From positions 153,704,699 to 153,768,698 of the forward strand of contig NC_092050.1 in NCBI RefSeq assembly GCF_003086295.3: 64,000 nucleotides of DNA, in the 5' to 3' direction. Shown in pieces: positions 33,253-44,036 of this stretch (positions are counted from its first letter, which is position 1; each line of letters begins with the position of its first letter). The translations under genes were made by a program, and so were the position numbers. This DNA is from Arachis hypogaea. Taxonomy: Eukaryota; Streptophyta; Magnoliopsida; Fabales; Fabaceae. Below the pieces are notes generated by a model. The model saw only the letters and a program-made list of their open reading frames with translations, was not told the DNA's origin and made no database searches.

Positions 33253-35468
33253 GACTTAGTGAGACTCACATAACATCTATTCTCATTCTTCCTTCACTCA
33301 CTCAATGCTTTCTTTGGTTTTGTGAGAGTCAACACTCCAACAGGCAACCATTCTATCCTTCTTGCTTCTCATGGCACTCCACTCTTCTTCCATAAGCTAT
33401 GCATGGAAATACCACGTCTTCATTAGCTTCAGAGGCGAAGATACTCGTTACGGTTTTACTGGCTATCTTTATGAAGCTCTTTCTAATAAAGGAATCCACA
33501 CCTTCATTGATGATGAGGATCTTCCAAAAGGAGATGAAATCACACCCTCACTTCTCAGCTCAATTCAAGAGTCTAGGATTGCCATCATTGTGCTCTCTCC
33601 TAACTATGCTTCTTCTTCTTTCTGCTTAGATGAGCTTGTCGAGATCCTTCACTCCGTCAAGGGAAATAATTGGTTGGTTTTGCCGGTTTTCTATAAGGTT
33701 GATCCTTCTGATGTGCGCCGTCAAACAAACAGTTTTGGAGAAGCAATGGCTAAACATGAGGAGACATTCAAGAATGACTTGAACAAGGTGAAAAAATGGA
33801 AGGAGGCTCTGCATCAAGTGGCTAATTTGTCTGGCTATCATTTCAAACATGGGTAACTTCAATTCGTATATACCTCTTTTTGTAATTGTTTCATTAATCA
33901 AAATATCACAATTTTTACATTTTAAAATGTGTCCATGTGTGCGTTTGTATTAACTAGCCTTGTTTGACAGGGTTGGATATGAACATAAGTTTATTAGAAT
34001 TATTGTGGAAGAAATTTCAAGAAAGATAAGGCGTGAATCTTTGCCTGTTGCTGATTACCCCGTCGGACTAGATTCTCGAGTATCAGAAGTAATTTCACTT
34101 TTGGAAATTGAATCTAATGATGCCGTGCATATGGTAGGAATACATGGAGTTGGTGGAATAGGAAAAACAACACTTGCTCTTGCAGTTTATAACTTGATTG
34201 CTGATCATTTTGAAGGTGTGTGCTTTCTTGAAAGCATCAGAGAAAATTCAAATAAATATGGGTTGGTATATCTTCAAAATATCCTTCTTTCTCAGATATT
34301 AGGAAAGGAGAAAGTTCAGATTGTAGGTGTTAGACAAGGAGCTCCACAAATAGAACAAAGACTTTGTCGAAAGAAGGTTCTTTTGGTTCTGGATGATGTT
34401 GATGAACAAGAGCAGTTAAAAGCTGTTGCTGAAAAACCTGAACGGTTTGGTTGTGGTAGCAGAGTCATTATTACAACACGGGACACACATTTGCTAAAAC
34501 TCCATCGTGTTGAAAGGATATACGAAGTACAAGGTTTAAATAAGAAAGAGTCAATTGATTTGCTTACTTGGAAAGCTTTTAAAATTGATACTGTTAGTCC
34601 AAGTTACACAAATATTTTAACTCGTGTAGTAACTTATGCTTCTGGACTTCCATTGACTTTGGAAGTAATAGGTTCTAACTTGTTTGGAAAAGATTTAAAA
34701 CAATGGGAATCTGCATTAGATCAATATAAAAAAAGTCTCCATATGGTGGGATATCCTTCAAAGTATTTGCCATATGATTTTCAACCAAAGGAACTCTCCA
34801 TACTCAAGTTGCCCTATGATTTCTCTGTGTCAACCAAGTTGGATAACTTATTTAAGGCAAGTGTACTAAATTCTTTTTTTTTTTCATTTTGCATGTAAGT
34901 AAGTCATGAAATTTATTTGTTGACTCGTATTTTCTGTTTTGTATTTTTTCAGAACTTTGTTAAGTTGAAAGTTTTGAACTTTGATTGCAAGAATTCTTTG
35001 AAAGAGATACCTGATGTGTCTAGCCTTCAAATGTTGGAAGAATTATCGTTTAAAAAGTGTCCTAATTTAGTTACCGTTCACAGTTCGGTTGGTTTTCTAT
35101 GTAAGTTAAAATATTGAATGCTAAAGATTGCAACAAGCTAAGGAGTTTTCCAACTGTCATTAAGTTGCCCGCACTCAAAAACCTCTATCTGTATGGTTGC
35201 TCAAGTCTCGAGTATTTTCCAGAAATAGCCGAAAGGATGGAAAATGTAACCCTGCTTGATTTGGATGACACTGGGATAAATGATTTGCCAGATTCATTTT
35301 GTAACCTTCTTAGGTTGTGGCAGTTGAAAATGAATGGGAATAAAATGTGCACGATACCAAATGTCATTTTCCTGATGCCACGATTGTATTTGCTTGATAT
35401 CCCCAAAACTGAAGGAGGGGATTCAAGGAATTTCGACTGACTTCCTCCTCTCTTTTAAGTGTGGAACA

Positions 35469-37459
35469 TGATGGTTATCAATGGCTAAGAGAAGGGGGGT
35501 TGAACTTAGCCCCCTTTTCACTTGACAATACTTGTTGGTCTTTGAAACTATTTCTCAAAACTTTTTGTCTTTTTATCTCGTAACTAGCCACGAGACTTTT
35601 TCTTTTGTCTCGTCTCCAGCCACGAGACTTTTCTTTTTGTCTCGTCAGTCAGCACGAGATATTTTTAGTTTTATCTCCTTGGCAGCAGAAATAGAAATGG
35701 AGTAGAGAAGAGAGAGATTTACACCAAGATATATCCTGGTTCAGCTGCTAAGTGCAAGGCAGCCTACATCCAGTCTCCATCACAACAATGATGGAATTTC
35801 ACTATAATCATTTTTTATTACAAACACTAATTCTCCCTAGGAACTACCATTCGTATATGGGACAAGTCCAGAATCTAATCCCAAACTGAACTTGACTTGG
35901 TCACTGCCAAGCTTTCAACTGTAAAGTGCTAACTCAACTTACAAGAGGATTCCCACAGAATCATGAAACACAACACAGATGTACAAAGGACCTCTAAGGA
36001 CATCTATGACTTTTTCTTTTAATTTTGCACTTTCTGCCTTTTTTCGCTCTATGGCTTTTTCTTACAAATCTCACTGTTTGCCTTTTTTCATAAGACTCAA
36101 GACATGACATAATTAAACAGAAAAATTACAAAATGAAAACATTGAAGGAGAAGAATTTCTGTAAGCTTAGGGAGCTATAAGAACTCTGTGCTCACTCTTT
36201 TTCTTGAATCAAACCCTGACTGTTCACCCTTACTTATAGGGAGAAGCCTCCAAGGTTGAAACAAACCAAGCCAAGCCAATCTTCTTCTTCACCCAAACAA
36301 ACCAAGCCAATCTTCTTCTTCTTCAACTAGAATTGGTTCAGCCAGAGAGAGAGAAGAGATAACCCATGCAATTACCTCTAGTCCTTCCTTGGTCACCACT
36401 CTTCATCAATCCAAGCCCTTCATCCTTGCCTTGCTCTCCAAGATGAACTTCTGGCCCTTGATGCTTCATGATGATGATAGCTTCATCTGCTCCAATCTCT
36501 GCCTCTTCCATCACGTAACCACTGTAGCTACCTCCTGTGATGGTTGAGCAGAATCAGAGACAAGCCATCCCTCCAATGATCTTCTTCTCTGACCAAGATC
36601 TTCTCTTTCATTTTTAGTATGGAGAAGCTAAGATCTCTTCACAAAATCTTACCACAAGTGAATGAGAATCTTAGCCACAACATACTTTTAGTTTTCTTTT
36701 TCTTGCCATCATTGTGATGATCTTGTTACTTGCATCTTCATCTCTTCGGTGTCTAGCTATAACCTCCATGCTTTCTCTGTAATGATATGACCGAAGGTAG
36801 AAGAGAGAGTAGAGAGAGAAAGGAGAAAAAGCAAAGCTATGAGTAATGAGTGTTATTCACAAATAAATTAATTAAGATTAACTCCCCATGCTTTTGTGTA
36901 GTAGCGTGTAAGCTATATTAAAACCATCATATCACTTTTCTCTTTCTCTTTCATATTTCCAATGAAAGTCACTTCAAGTTTTAATTGAATTTGAAATCCA
37001 CCAAAACTTGAGGTGGGATCCGTTGGAAACTTAGAACTTTGCTTTTCTTTCATTGTAGATTTCGGACCAAGTCTTGGTTTAGGTAGCAAAGATTTAATTG
37101 GGCTTGTAGCAACAATATATCAAATTGGCCCAATTATAAAACTCTTCAGCCAACAATCATATAACAAATTTGCATAAGGCTGAAATTTGATTTTGTTGGG
37201 CTTAGTATCTTTTCTTTTCTTTTTGGCATAATTAACCACAAATTGCCTCAGCCACTCAATTTATCATTTTTTATACCCAAGGCTGAATATATGAATTCAT
37301 GTTGGGCTGATCAATTTATTTAGCCCAGCAGAATCCTGCATCAACAAAATTATTAATTAAACAAGTATGGATTAATATCAAATTAATAATTTTGTAAATA
37401 CTTATATTAATAATGTTTAGCCATCACAGAAATTAATTTAGAGTTTTCCAAACTCATCA
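35469..37459 (+). mobile_element. Solo LTR, 1991 bp, inserted in the TNL 2 LRR exon (TSD GAACA)
   Basis: It starts TGATGGTTATCAATGGC and ends AACTCATCA. GAACA flanks it at 35464-35468 and 37460-37464. It is related to the split LTR at 41175-51366, which carries the same start and the 'cctacatccagtctccatcaca' block. The last about 45 bp seen in that copy are missing here. No internal sequence remains. Confidence 0.93.
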
Positions 37460-37847
37460 GAACATCTTACTCTCGCAAAATGGAATCTGTCAGATGATTT
37501 TTTTCCGCTAGCTGTTGAATTGTTTCCCAATCTGAGGTCGTAGGACTTAAGAGGCAATAATTTCACAGTCCTATCTGAATCAATCCAAGAATTGCGCTTT
37601 CTAGAATCGGTCATAGTGAATGATTGCAAGCATCTTCGAGAAATTAGAGGGATTCCATCAAAGTTGAAAGACTTCTCAGCACTAAACTGCAGATCCTGGT
37701 GTCCCTGGAGCACAACCGTGTTACTCAATCAGGTTTGTTATTTTTTTATATTAAGAATGTTGATGAGATTATAATTGATAGTAATTTAATAATATTGGAT
37801 ACACGTGTTGTTAATAATGTATGAAGTTTATAAAAAGTTAAGTTACT

Positions 37848-37896
37848 AGTGGTTAGCTCACTAGTCCGCTTAAGCAAGTGTCTGAAATTCAAATAT
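37848..37896 (+). mobile_element. SINE 5' fragment in the last TNL 2 intron
   Basis: 'agtggttagctcactagtc' followed by 'gcttaagcaagtgtctga' is the 5', A-box-containing part of the SINE family seen at 12008-12205. Confidence 0.5.
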
Positions 37897-38974
37897 ATAG
37901 AACCGTGGCAAAGGAAAAAAATCATGTATGCATTATTTATGAATTGCAGGAACTGCACGAGAATGGGAACACCTGCTTTGCATTGCCAGGAGGACGGATA
38001 CCAAGGTGGTTTGAGAAGCGTAGAAGGGGAGCTTCTATTTCATTCTGCTTTCGTGGCACCGAATTCCCTTCCAACGCTCTTTGCCTTGCAATTTTACTCA
38101 TTGATGACCTCCCTTTCCCAGTTAGAGTGAGGCCCATCGTGACCATCAATGGCAACCATGTTTCCCGTGGTTGGCAAAAGTGCAAAATAGATCAACTATT
38201 TATTTTTGATCTGTCGAAGACTAATCATTTTGATGAAACACTACCTTTTGAAAACGAATGGAATCATGCTGAGGTTTCATTGGAACTAAAAGTTAAGTGA
38301 GTCAATTATAAAAGAGATTGGATTGCACTTATTGAAGCAAAAGATTAGTACCATGGAAGATATTCAACTCAATGATCCTTACATAATGGCAGAACTAGTG
38401 ACAACGATGTTGATGCTCTCAGTAGCACTGCCCAACCATAAGAGGCAACCCCTGCTCCTGGAAACATACATAGGTTTGTGGACAATGTTGTTTCTGACAC
38501 ACAAACAATTTTGGACGACACCCACACTCTCTGAGTTGGATAATAACTGTGAATTACGGTTGGAAGGATTGCATAACAGTGTTGGTTCAATGGCTTCCCC
38601 ACAGCTATGTGGGGACACCACTTGGGGATGTGGAAGGGTAATTATTCTCTTTGTGTTGTGCTATATCGTTGTTTGCCTCTTACTTCTTTTAACTGTTGTA
38701 CCAATTTATCTTAATCTATAATATTCTTCTACATAAAAGGAGTGGCGGGGCTATACTGCTTCATTGATGTTGTTCTATTTCTTGAGACACAAAATGGACA
38801 CAATCTTCTTGTTTATTTCAGTAGTAACAGAAAAGAAGCGCCATGCTTGTGTACTAGAGATGACATTGGTAGTTGTTGGTACTTTGAGCAACAGTTTGTA
38901 CATAATGTATTAATTTCACACTATATTTGTAAGCTTAGCTAGTTAGCTTCTCTTCTTTCATGTTAAAACTAGGA

Positions 38975-39145
38975 GTAATACTGTATGTACACCAAAATCA
39001 ATTTCCAAAGTCAGTCACCAATATAAAATATATATTAGAATATAAATACACATTAAAAATAAATTAAATCAGACATGTATTTATACACAAATACATTTGT
39101 GGCTAATTTTAGTGACTAATTTTAGTGTACAAATAACATTTTTAT
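38975..39145. mobile_element. Small MITE (TACACxAAAATyA ends)
   Basis: The left part 'tgtacaccaaaatcaa...gtcaccaatataaaatat' and the right part 'ggctaattttagtgactaattttagtgtaca' are inverted relatives. A close relative lies at 56170-56305 with the same 'tacacattaaaaataaattaaa' core. I recall this as an abundant Arachis MITE. Exact ends were not resolved. Confidence 0.65.
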
Positions 39146-40689
39146 AAAAGTAGCAACAATTTATATTTTTTATTTTGACATCTAGCTTCTCTTCCCACCT
39201 TTGCTCCTTGGAGTCAAGATGTGAAAGTCGTGTAGCATGCAGTATTATTTTTATAATTACAGTTAGAACAAGAAAAATAAGGATTCTTTTCTATTGTCAT
39301 GGGAAAATTTTGTATGCCCCTCGCTCTTAAATTAACCCGTGTTCTGTTAGGCTGCATTTGTTTATAAAAATATAAAATCGTATTTAACAGATAAGATATA
39401 GATAGAGATATTGTATTTAAAAATATTAAATTAGTGTATTTTGTATTTATTTTGATCAGAAGAATACAAAGACACTATACACAACTTATTTTTTATTATT
39501 TTTTTCAAATCTAATTTTCATACTTTATTCTAATTTATCACTGTTGAGTTTAAAGAACTAACAACATTTTATAAATGATAACTAAATATTATTATTGGAT
39601 TAAAAATCAATAATGTGTGATTAGTTTATTTAGTGTGCAGAAATTAAGCTAATCAATACAGGCCCAAGAAATAAGAGAACATGCTCACACACATACACTC
39701 AAGCTTAAGGGAAAATTAGTTTAACCAACAGACTCTTATCAGAAACAAAGGAATACTTCAGGCCTCAAATTGATTAATTAAGTCCATATTCATTGACAAG
39801 TCCAATTGGTGGTCAAAGACCAATCATTCCAACTTAGTTACTAACTAAGAAATTGAAACTCATTTGTATCTTAACCAAACACAAGCCACTGAATCAATTC
39901 TCTCTTCTCTCTCCTCTCTTTTCCATCGCCCACGTAATTTTTTAGAAGAAAAAAAAGGGGGGAAGCTTTAAGTTAGGACAAAATCAAAGAACCAAAAGGT
40001 GAGTTATCAAAACTAAGCAAAAAGAGAAAGTAAAAAAAGTTAAAGCTAAAGACAAACATCACATCCGAAGCATCATCAAAGACATTTTTCTATTTCTGTA
40101 CAATGTTAAAGCTTGTGGAAGAAAACCCTTCTCTCTGCATACACCGAATCGGAAAGCTCAAGGATTTGAAGATCATGGAGCTCTGCTGTAAATCAATGTT
40201 CAAAAATCAAATTTAGGGACAAAACAAGAATAAAGGGTTCAGATTCAATAAGCAATTTAAAAAATGTTGAAAGAGATGATAGAAGGTGTGGTTGCATGTA
40301 TGATTCAGTCACTGCTTCTACTCTATCTCTCTTTTGTGACGCTGCTGCTGCTACTAATTTTTTGTGAGAAGAAGTCCAACGTGCTAAAGCAAAGTTTCAA
40401 GTTTGGGAAGTTTCAATCCTTTATTAAAATGGTGAACGACCAAAGATGGAAGGAAAGCGTGAGAACACAAAGTTTGGGTTCCCATAGCTTACAACGCTAT
40501 TACATTCTTCTTATTTATGGTTCTTATTGAATATTCTATTTTTTCAATTTAATCTTTCTTTGTTTCAATGGTAAAAGGCATTACAGTGAGGTATATAAGA
40601 AAAAGCCATTGACTAAAAAAAAGCAAAGAGAGTTAGACTTGGAGAAAAAGCTAAATGTTTATTTTAGAATTCCTTGGTACGCTTTTTTG
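39146..40689. other. Intergenic; probable retroelement debris
   Basis: The block from about 39350 ('ggctgcatttgtttataaaaat') looks like the start of another short dispersed repeat. An 88-codon ORF at 40264-40530 shows no recognisable domain and has low-complexity surroundings, so I do not call it a gene. Confidence 0.4.
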
Positions 40690-41174
40690 TTTTATTTTTA
40701 TGATTCTGAGGGGATTCCCTTGCAAGTTGGGTGAGCACTTTGCTATTGAAAGCTAGGATGAGTTCCTAGTCAAATTTGACTTAGGTAGAAGCTGAGTTTA
40801 TCCCAGATAGGATTGGGTAGATCCTAGAAAAATTGGGAATGTAATCTTATTCAAAGATAGTGAAATTTCGTCATAGTTGTGATAGAGACTGGATGTAGAT
40901 TACATTGTACTGAGTAGCTGAACCGGGATATATGGCTGTGTCACTTCTTCTCTTCTCTGTTTCTAGTTTTTCACTTCAGGAAACAAAATAAAATAATCTC
41001 CTACTTATTCTATTCAGATAGAATCCACAGCTGTATGCCCTGTAAATAACTCCATTTTGGCTCCTACTTCGGTGAAAGACAATAAAAAATCTCCAACTTT
41101 TCACCTAAGGCACCTATATGGAATCCACAAGTTCAGGCTAGTTCTAAGATTTCTCAAGCAAAATTAAAAAAGGC
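40690..41174 (-). repeat. Inverted, degraded copia-LTR fragment
   Basis: On the minus strand it contains 'GTACAATGTAATCTACATCC', 'AGTCTCTATCACAACTATG' and 'CCCAACTTGCAAGGGAATCC'. These are parts of the LTR family found in direct orientation immediately to the right (41175 onward). Two related LTR pieces thus stand head to head. Confidence 0.6.
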
Positions 41175-41896
41175 TGATGGTAATCAATGGCTAAGAGAAG
41201 GAGGGGTTGAATCTTAGTCTATTTTTGTTGAGAGTTACTTTCTGCTTTTTAAGATAGCTTCAAGAGACATTTCTGTTTTTGTCTCGTAACTGGTCAAGAG
41301 AAAATTTTTTTTGTCTCATAACCGGTTAGGAGATATTTTTAATTTTGTCTCCTATGCAACAGAATCAGAAATGGAGTAGAAGAGAAAGAGAGAATCACAC
41401 CCAGAAGTATCATGGTTCAACTGCTGAATGCAATGCAGCCTACATCCAATCTCCATTACAATAGTGACAGAATTTCACTATAATCAACTGATTACATATA
41501 CCAATTCTTCCCTAGGAACTACCCATTCATATCCGGGATAAGTCCATAATCTATCCCCAAAGCTGAACTTGACTTGGTTACCTACCAAGCTTTCAACTGC
41601 AAAGTATTAACCCAACTTACAAGGGAATTCCCACAGGATCATGAAACACAACATAGATGTACAAAGGAACTCTTAGACCTCTATTGACTTTTTCTTTAAT
41701 TTTGCACTCTCTGCCTTTTTCCTCTCACTTTCTTTTTCTTACAAACCTCACTCTGTTTGCCTTTTTCACCATGAGACTCAGACAGACAAAACTAAAGAAA
41801 AGAATACAAAATAAAACTCATTGAAGAAGAAGAACTCTGTTAGCTTAGGATAGCTATGAGAACTCTGTGTTTTTCTCCTTGCTTCAACCCTTGGCC

Positions 41897-41901
41897 GTTC
41901 A
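41897..41901. repeat. 5-bp target site duplication (GTTCA), left
   Basis: Repeated at 50203-50207 on the other side of the nested LTR element. Confidence 0.92.
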
Positions 41902-44036
41902 TGTCACAGCCCGAAATGAGTCATGACTGGCGCTCGGGAAAAAGGGTTCCCTAGCAAGCCTAACAGATTCGAATATAAGATAAATAAAAATGTTACAAAT
42001 AATTTTTGATAACTTTATACTTTCTAGAATGAATAATTACATAATTTAACAAAAATAAATAAATAAATAAATATAGATGGATCCTGCCTGTGACATATGG
42101 AGCAGATGACGTCTAAGAACTCAACAAGGAATAGAACCCATTGCAGATCATTACTCTTGAATAGAAAGGCTCACATAATCCAATACTTATTCCTGAAAAA
42201 TATTTTTTTTTAAAAAAGGGTGAGTTTTGCAACTCAGTGACTAGACAGTATGTCTATAATTCACATGAGACCATCTAAACATTATTATGAAAATAATTTT
42301 AGTTAGAAAATAATAATTTATATGAATAAGTGAATCAATAAGGGAGTTCTCATACAGAAATCAAATCAAATAGTTCACACTTGGGCGGCTCCACCTCTAA
42401 GGGTAGCCCTTTCCTCTAGTGTGTCCGTACGGAATAACAGATCTAACGTGTGGCCTACACGTTAGGCTAGCAACACCCCTGCTAGCTGGAGTCTGAGTTA
42501 GATGCATCTAAGTTAACGTCATAACCGCTGTTAACTACGGTTTTCTAATACGAGCCTCCCAAACCAATTCAAAACATATAATTTCAAATACAACAAATCT
42601 TTGATCTTTCAAATATATAAGGTATCGAATCAAATCAAATCATGTTATACTTTCTCATCAGAATCTTTTTCAATCATACTTTTTCAATTATAAGACATTT
42701 TAAACATATTTCACAATCCTTAAACCAAGTGAATACCAACAAATACTTCGATGCTTCAAAAACAGTATTCAAGTAAAATCAAATATTTTAGAATAAAACA
42801 AAACTTCATCAAAAATATATATAGTCTCAAAAACAGATATTCAAGTAAGATCAAACAATTTAAACTAATGCAAAACTTCATCAAAAAAAATATATATATG
42901 GTCTCATGTATAGTTCCGAAAGTATAAACTTTATAAAAACGAATTATTTAATTTTAATAAATCAAGTATTCCAATTCTAATCAATTTAAAATCGTTCAAG
43001 GCAAATATAGTGAGTATAATTCAGAGATCTTAATAGATATATATCAAAATAATTATAGATACACAATCAAACAATTATAAATGTAAAGTCTACTCACAAC
43101 TTAGTCCCAAGGGACTGAAGATACCAAACCCGGGATACCAAACTAAAGGGTACGAAAGAGCGAAAAAATTTGGATGGAGGCAGCAGCAGCTCCAATAGGC
43201 AACCAAAACAGCGAACAAAGGCACAACAGAACAGAAGTGACGAGCGGCAGGCTAGAACGGGGGTGAAACAGAACTGACAGAGGTGTGAAACCCTTCCTAC
43301 GACGTTTTCAAAGGGCAAGGATAATGGCGGAACCAGTGGAGGAAGAATAGAGAATAGAGCACGGCCGGATAGGACAGCAGCTTTCCGACAAGTTCTCCTC
43401 CGGTGGCGACCCAGCAGCTCAGCAACGAGCTCCTTCAGTGACGACGGCAACCACCGCGACAGCTCCAACAGCGACGGCAGTGTCACTGCTCTCTCTCTCT
43501 GCTCGATCTCTCTTTCCTCTGGTGTGCAATGGCGGCTTGGCGAGTTCGGCGGTGACGCGGCAGAGCGTGATGGCGGCGACGGCGACTTGGCAAGTGCGGT
43601 GACGGCGGCGACGAGGCCCACCAGCGCCGCTGCATCTTCTCCTTTCTTTCTCTCTCGGATATCACTCTCTCAGATCTCCCTCTCTTCTCATGTCAACAGC
43701 GGCGGCGACGGTGGCAGTAACACCCACCGCGCCGCCTCCCTCTTCTCTTTTCCCTTCACTGGTCTCCCATCACCTCTGCTCTCACCCTTTCCTTCTTCCC
43801 CTCTTCCTTTCCTTTTTTTTTTTTATTCCCAGCTGCTGCTGTTAGGTGTGTGTGTGTTGCTGAAAAAGAAAGGGGGCTAGGGTTTCTTTGGGGTAAAGGG
43901 ATAATTAGGTGTTAACTAGGGTTAGGGTTTGGTAAAAGAAATAAGGGTAGTATAGAAATTTTGATAAAATTAGAGGGTTGGATAGTAACAAAAAAAATCA
44001 AATGTAAAAAGTTTAAAAAAAATTCAGGACATTACA
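41902..44036 (-). repeat. 3' LTR of the non-coding LTR element
   Basis: It pairs with 48072-50202. It holds a GC-rich zone (43500-43760) of 'ggcggcgac' type and a telomere-like 'ctagggttagggttt' near 43917. Confidence 0.92.

Larger units (their letters stand above)
33371..38300 (+). pseudogene. TIR-NB-ARC-LRR (TNL) resistance gene, pseudogene 2, split by a solo LTR
   Basis: Exon 1 (33371-33852) encodes a complete, open TIR domain of about 160 aa ('KYHVFISFRGEDTRYGFTGYL', 'SPNYASSSFCLDELVEIL'). Exon 2 (33971-34856) has P-loop GVGGIGKTT, kinase-2 VLLVLDDVDE, RNBS-B and GLPLTL. It then jumps in frame near 34740 from 'WESALDQYKKSL' to LRR sequence 'GYPSKYLPYDF', losing RNBS-D, the MHD region and the first LRR part. 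Its donor is GC (AAG|GCAAGT). Exon 3 (34953-37732) has a 1-nt loss near 35108, the solo LTR at 35469-37459 and TAG at 37541-37543. Removing the LTR and one duplication restores 'LLSVEHLTLAKWNLSDDF'. Exon 4 (37950-38300) is C-JID-like ('LPGGRIPRWFEKRRRGASISF'). A 2-nt loss near 38293 makes TGA; the paralogous frame continues to 38721 and ends in a hydrophobic, membrane-helix-like tail. Confidence 0.9.

Noticed and set aside
40264..40530. 88-aa ORF with an N-terminal hydrophobic segment
   Set aside because: No homology recognised, AT-rich context with retroelement debris on both sides, no visible gene structure.
43094..43880. 175-aa and 118-aa ORFs, repeated at 49259-50045
   Set aside because: They lie in both LTRs of the non-coding element, overlap on opposite strands in GC-rich low-complexity sequence, and show no domain. 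They are LTR composition effects.
43915..43935. Telomere-like 'agggttagggttt'
   Set aside because: Only about two units, present in both LTR copies. It is LTR sequence, not an interstitial telomere.
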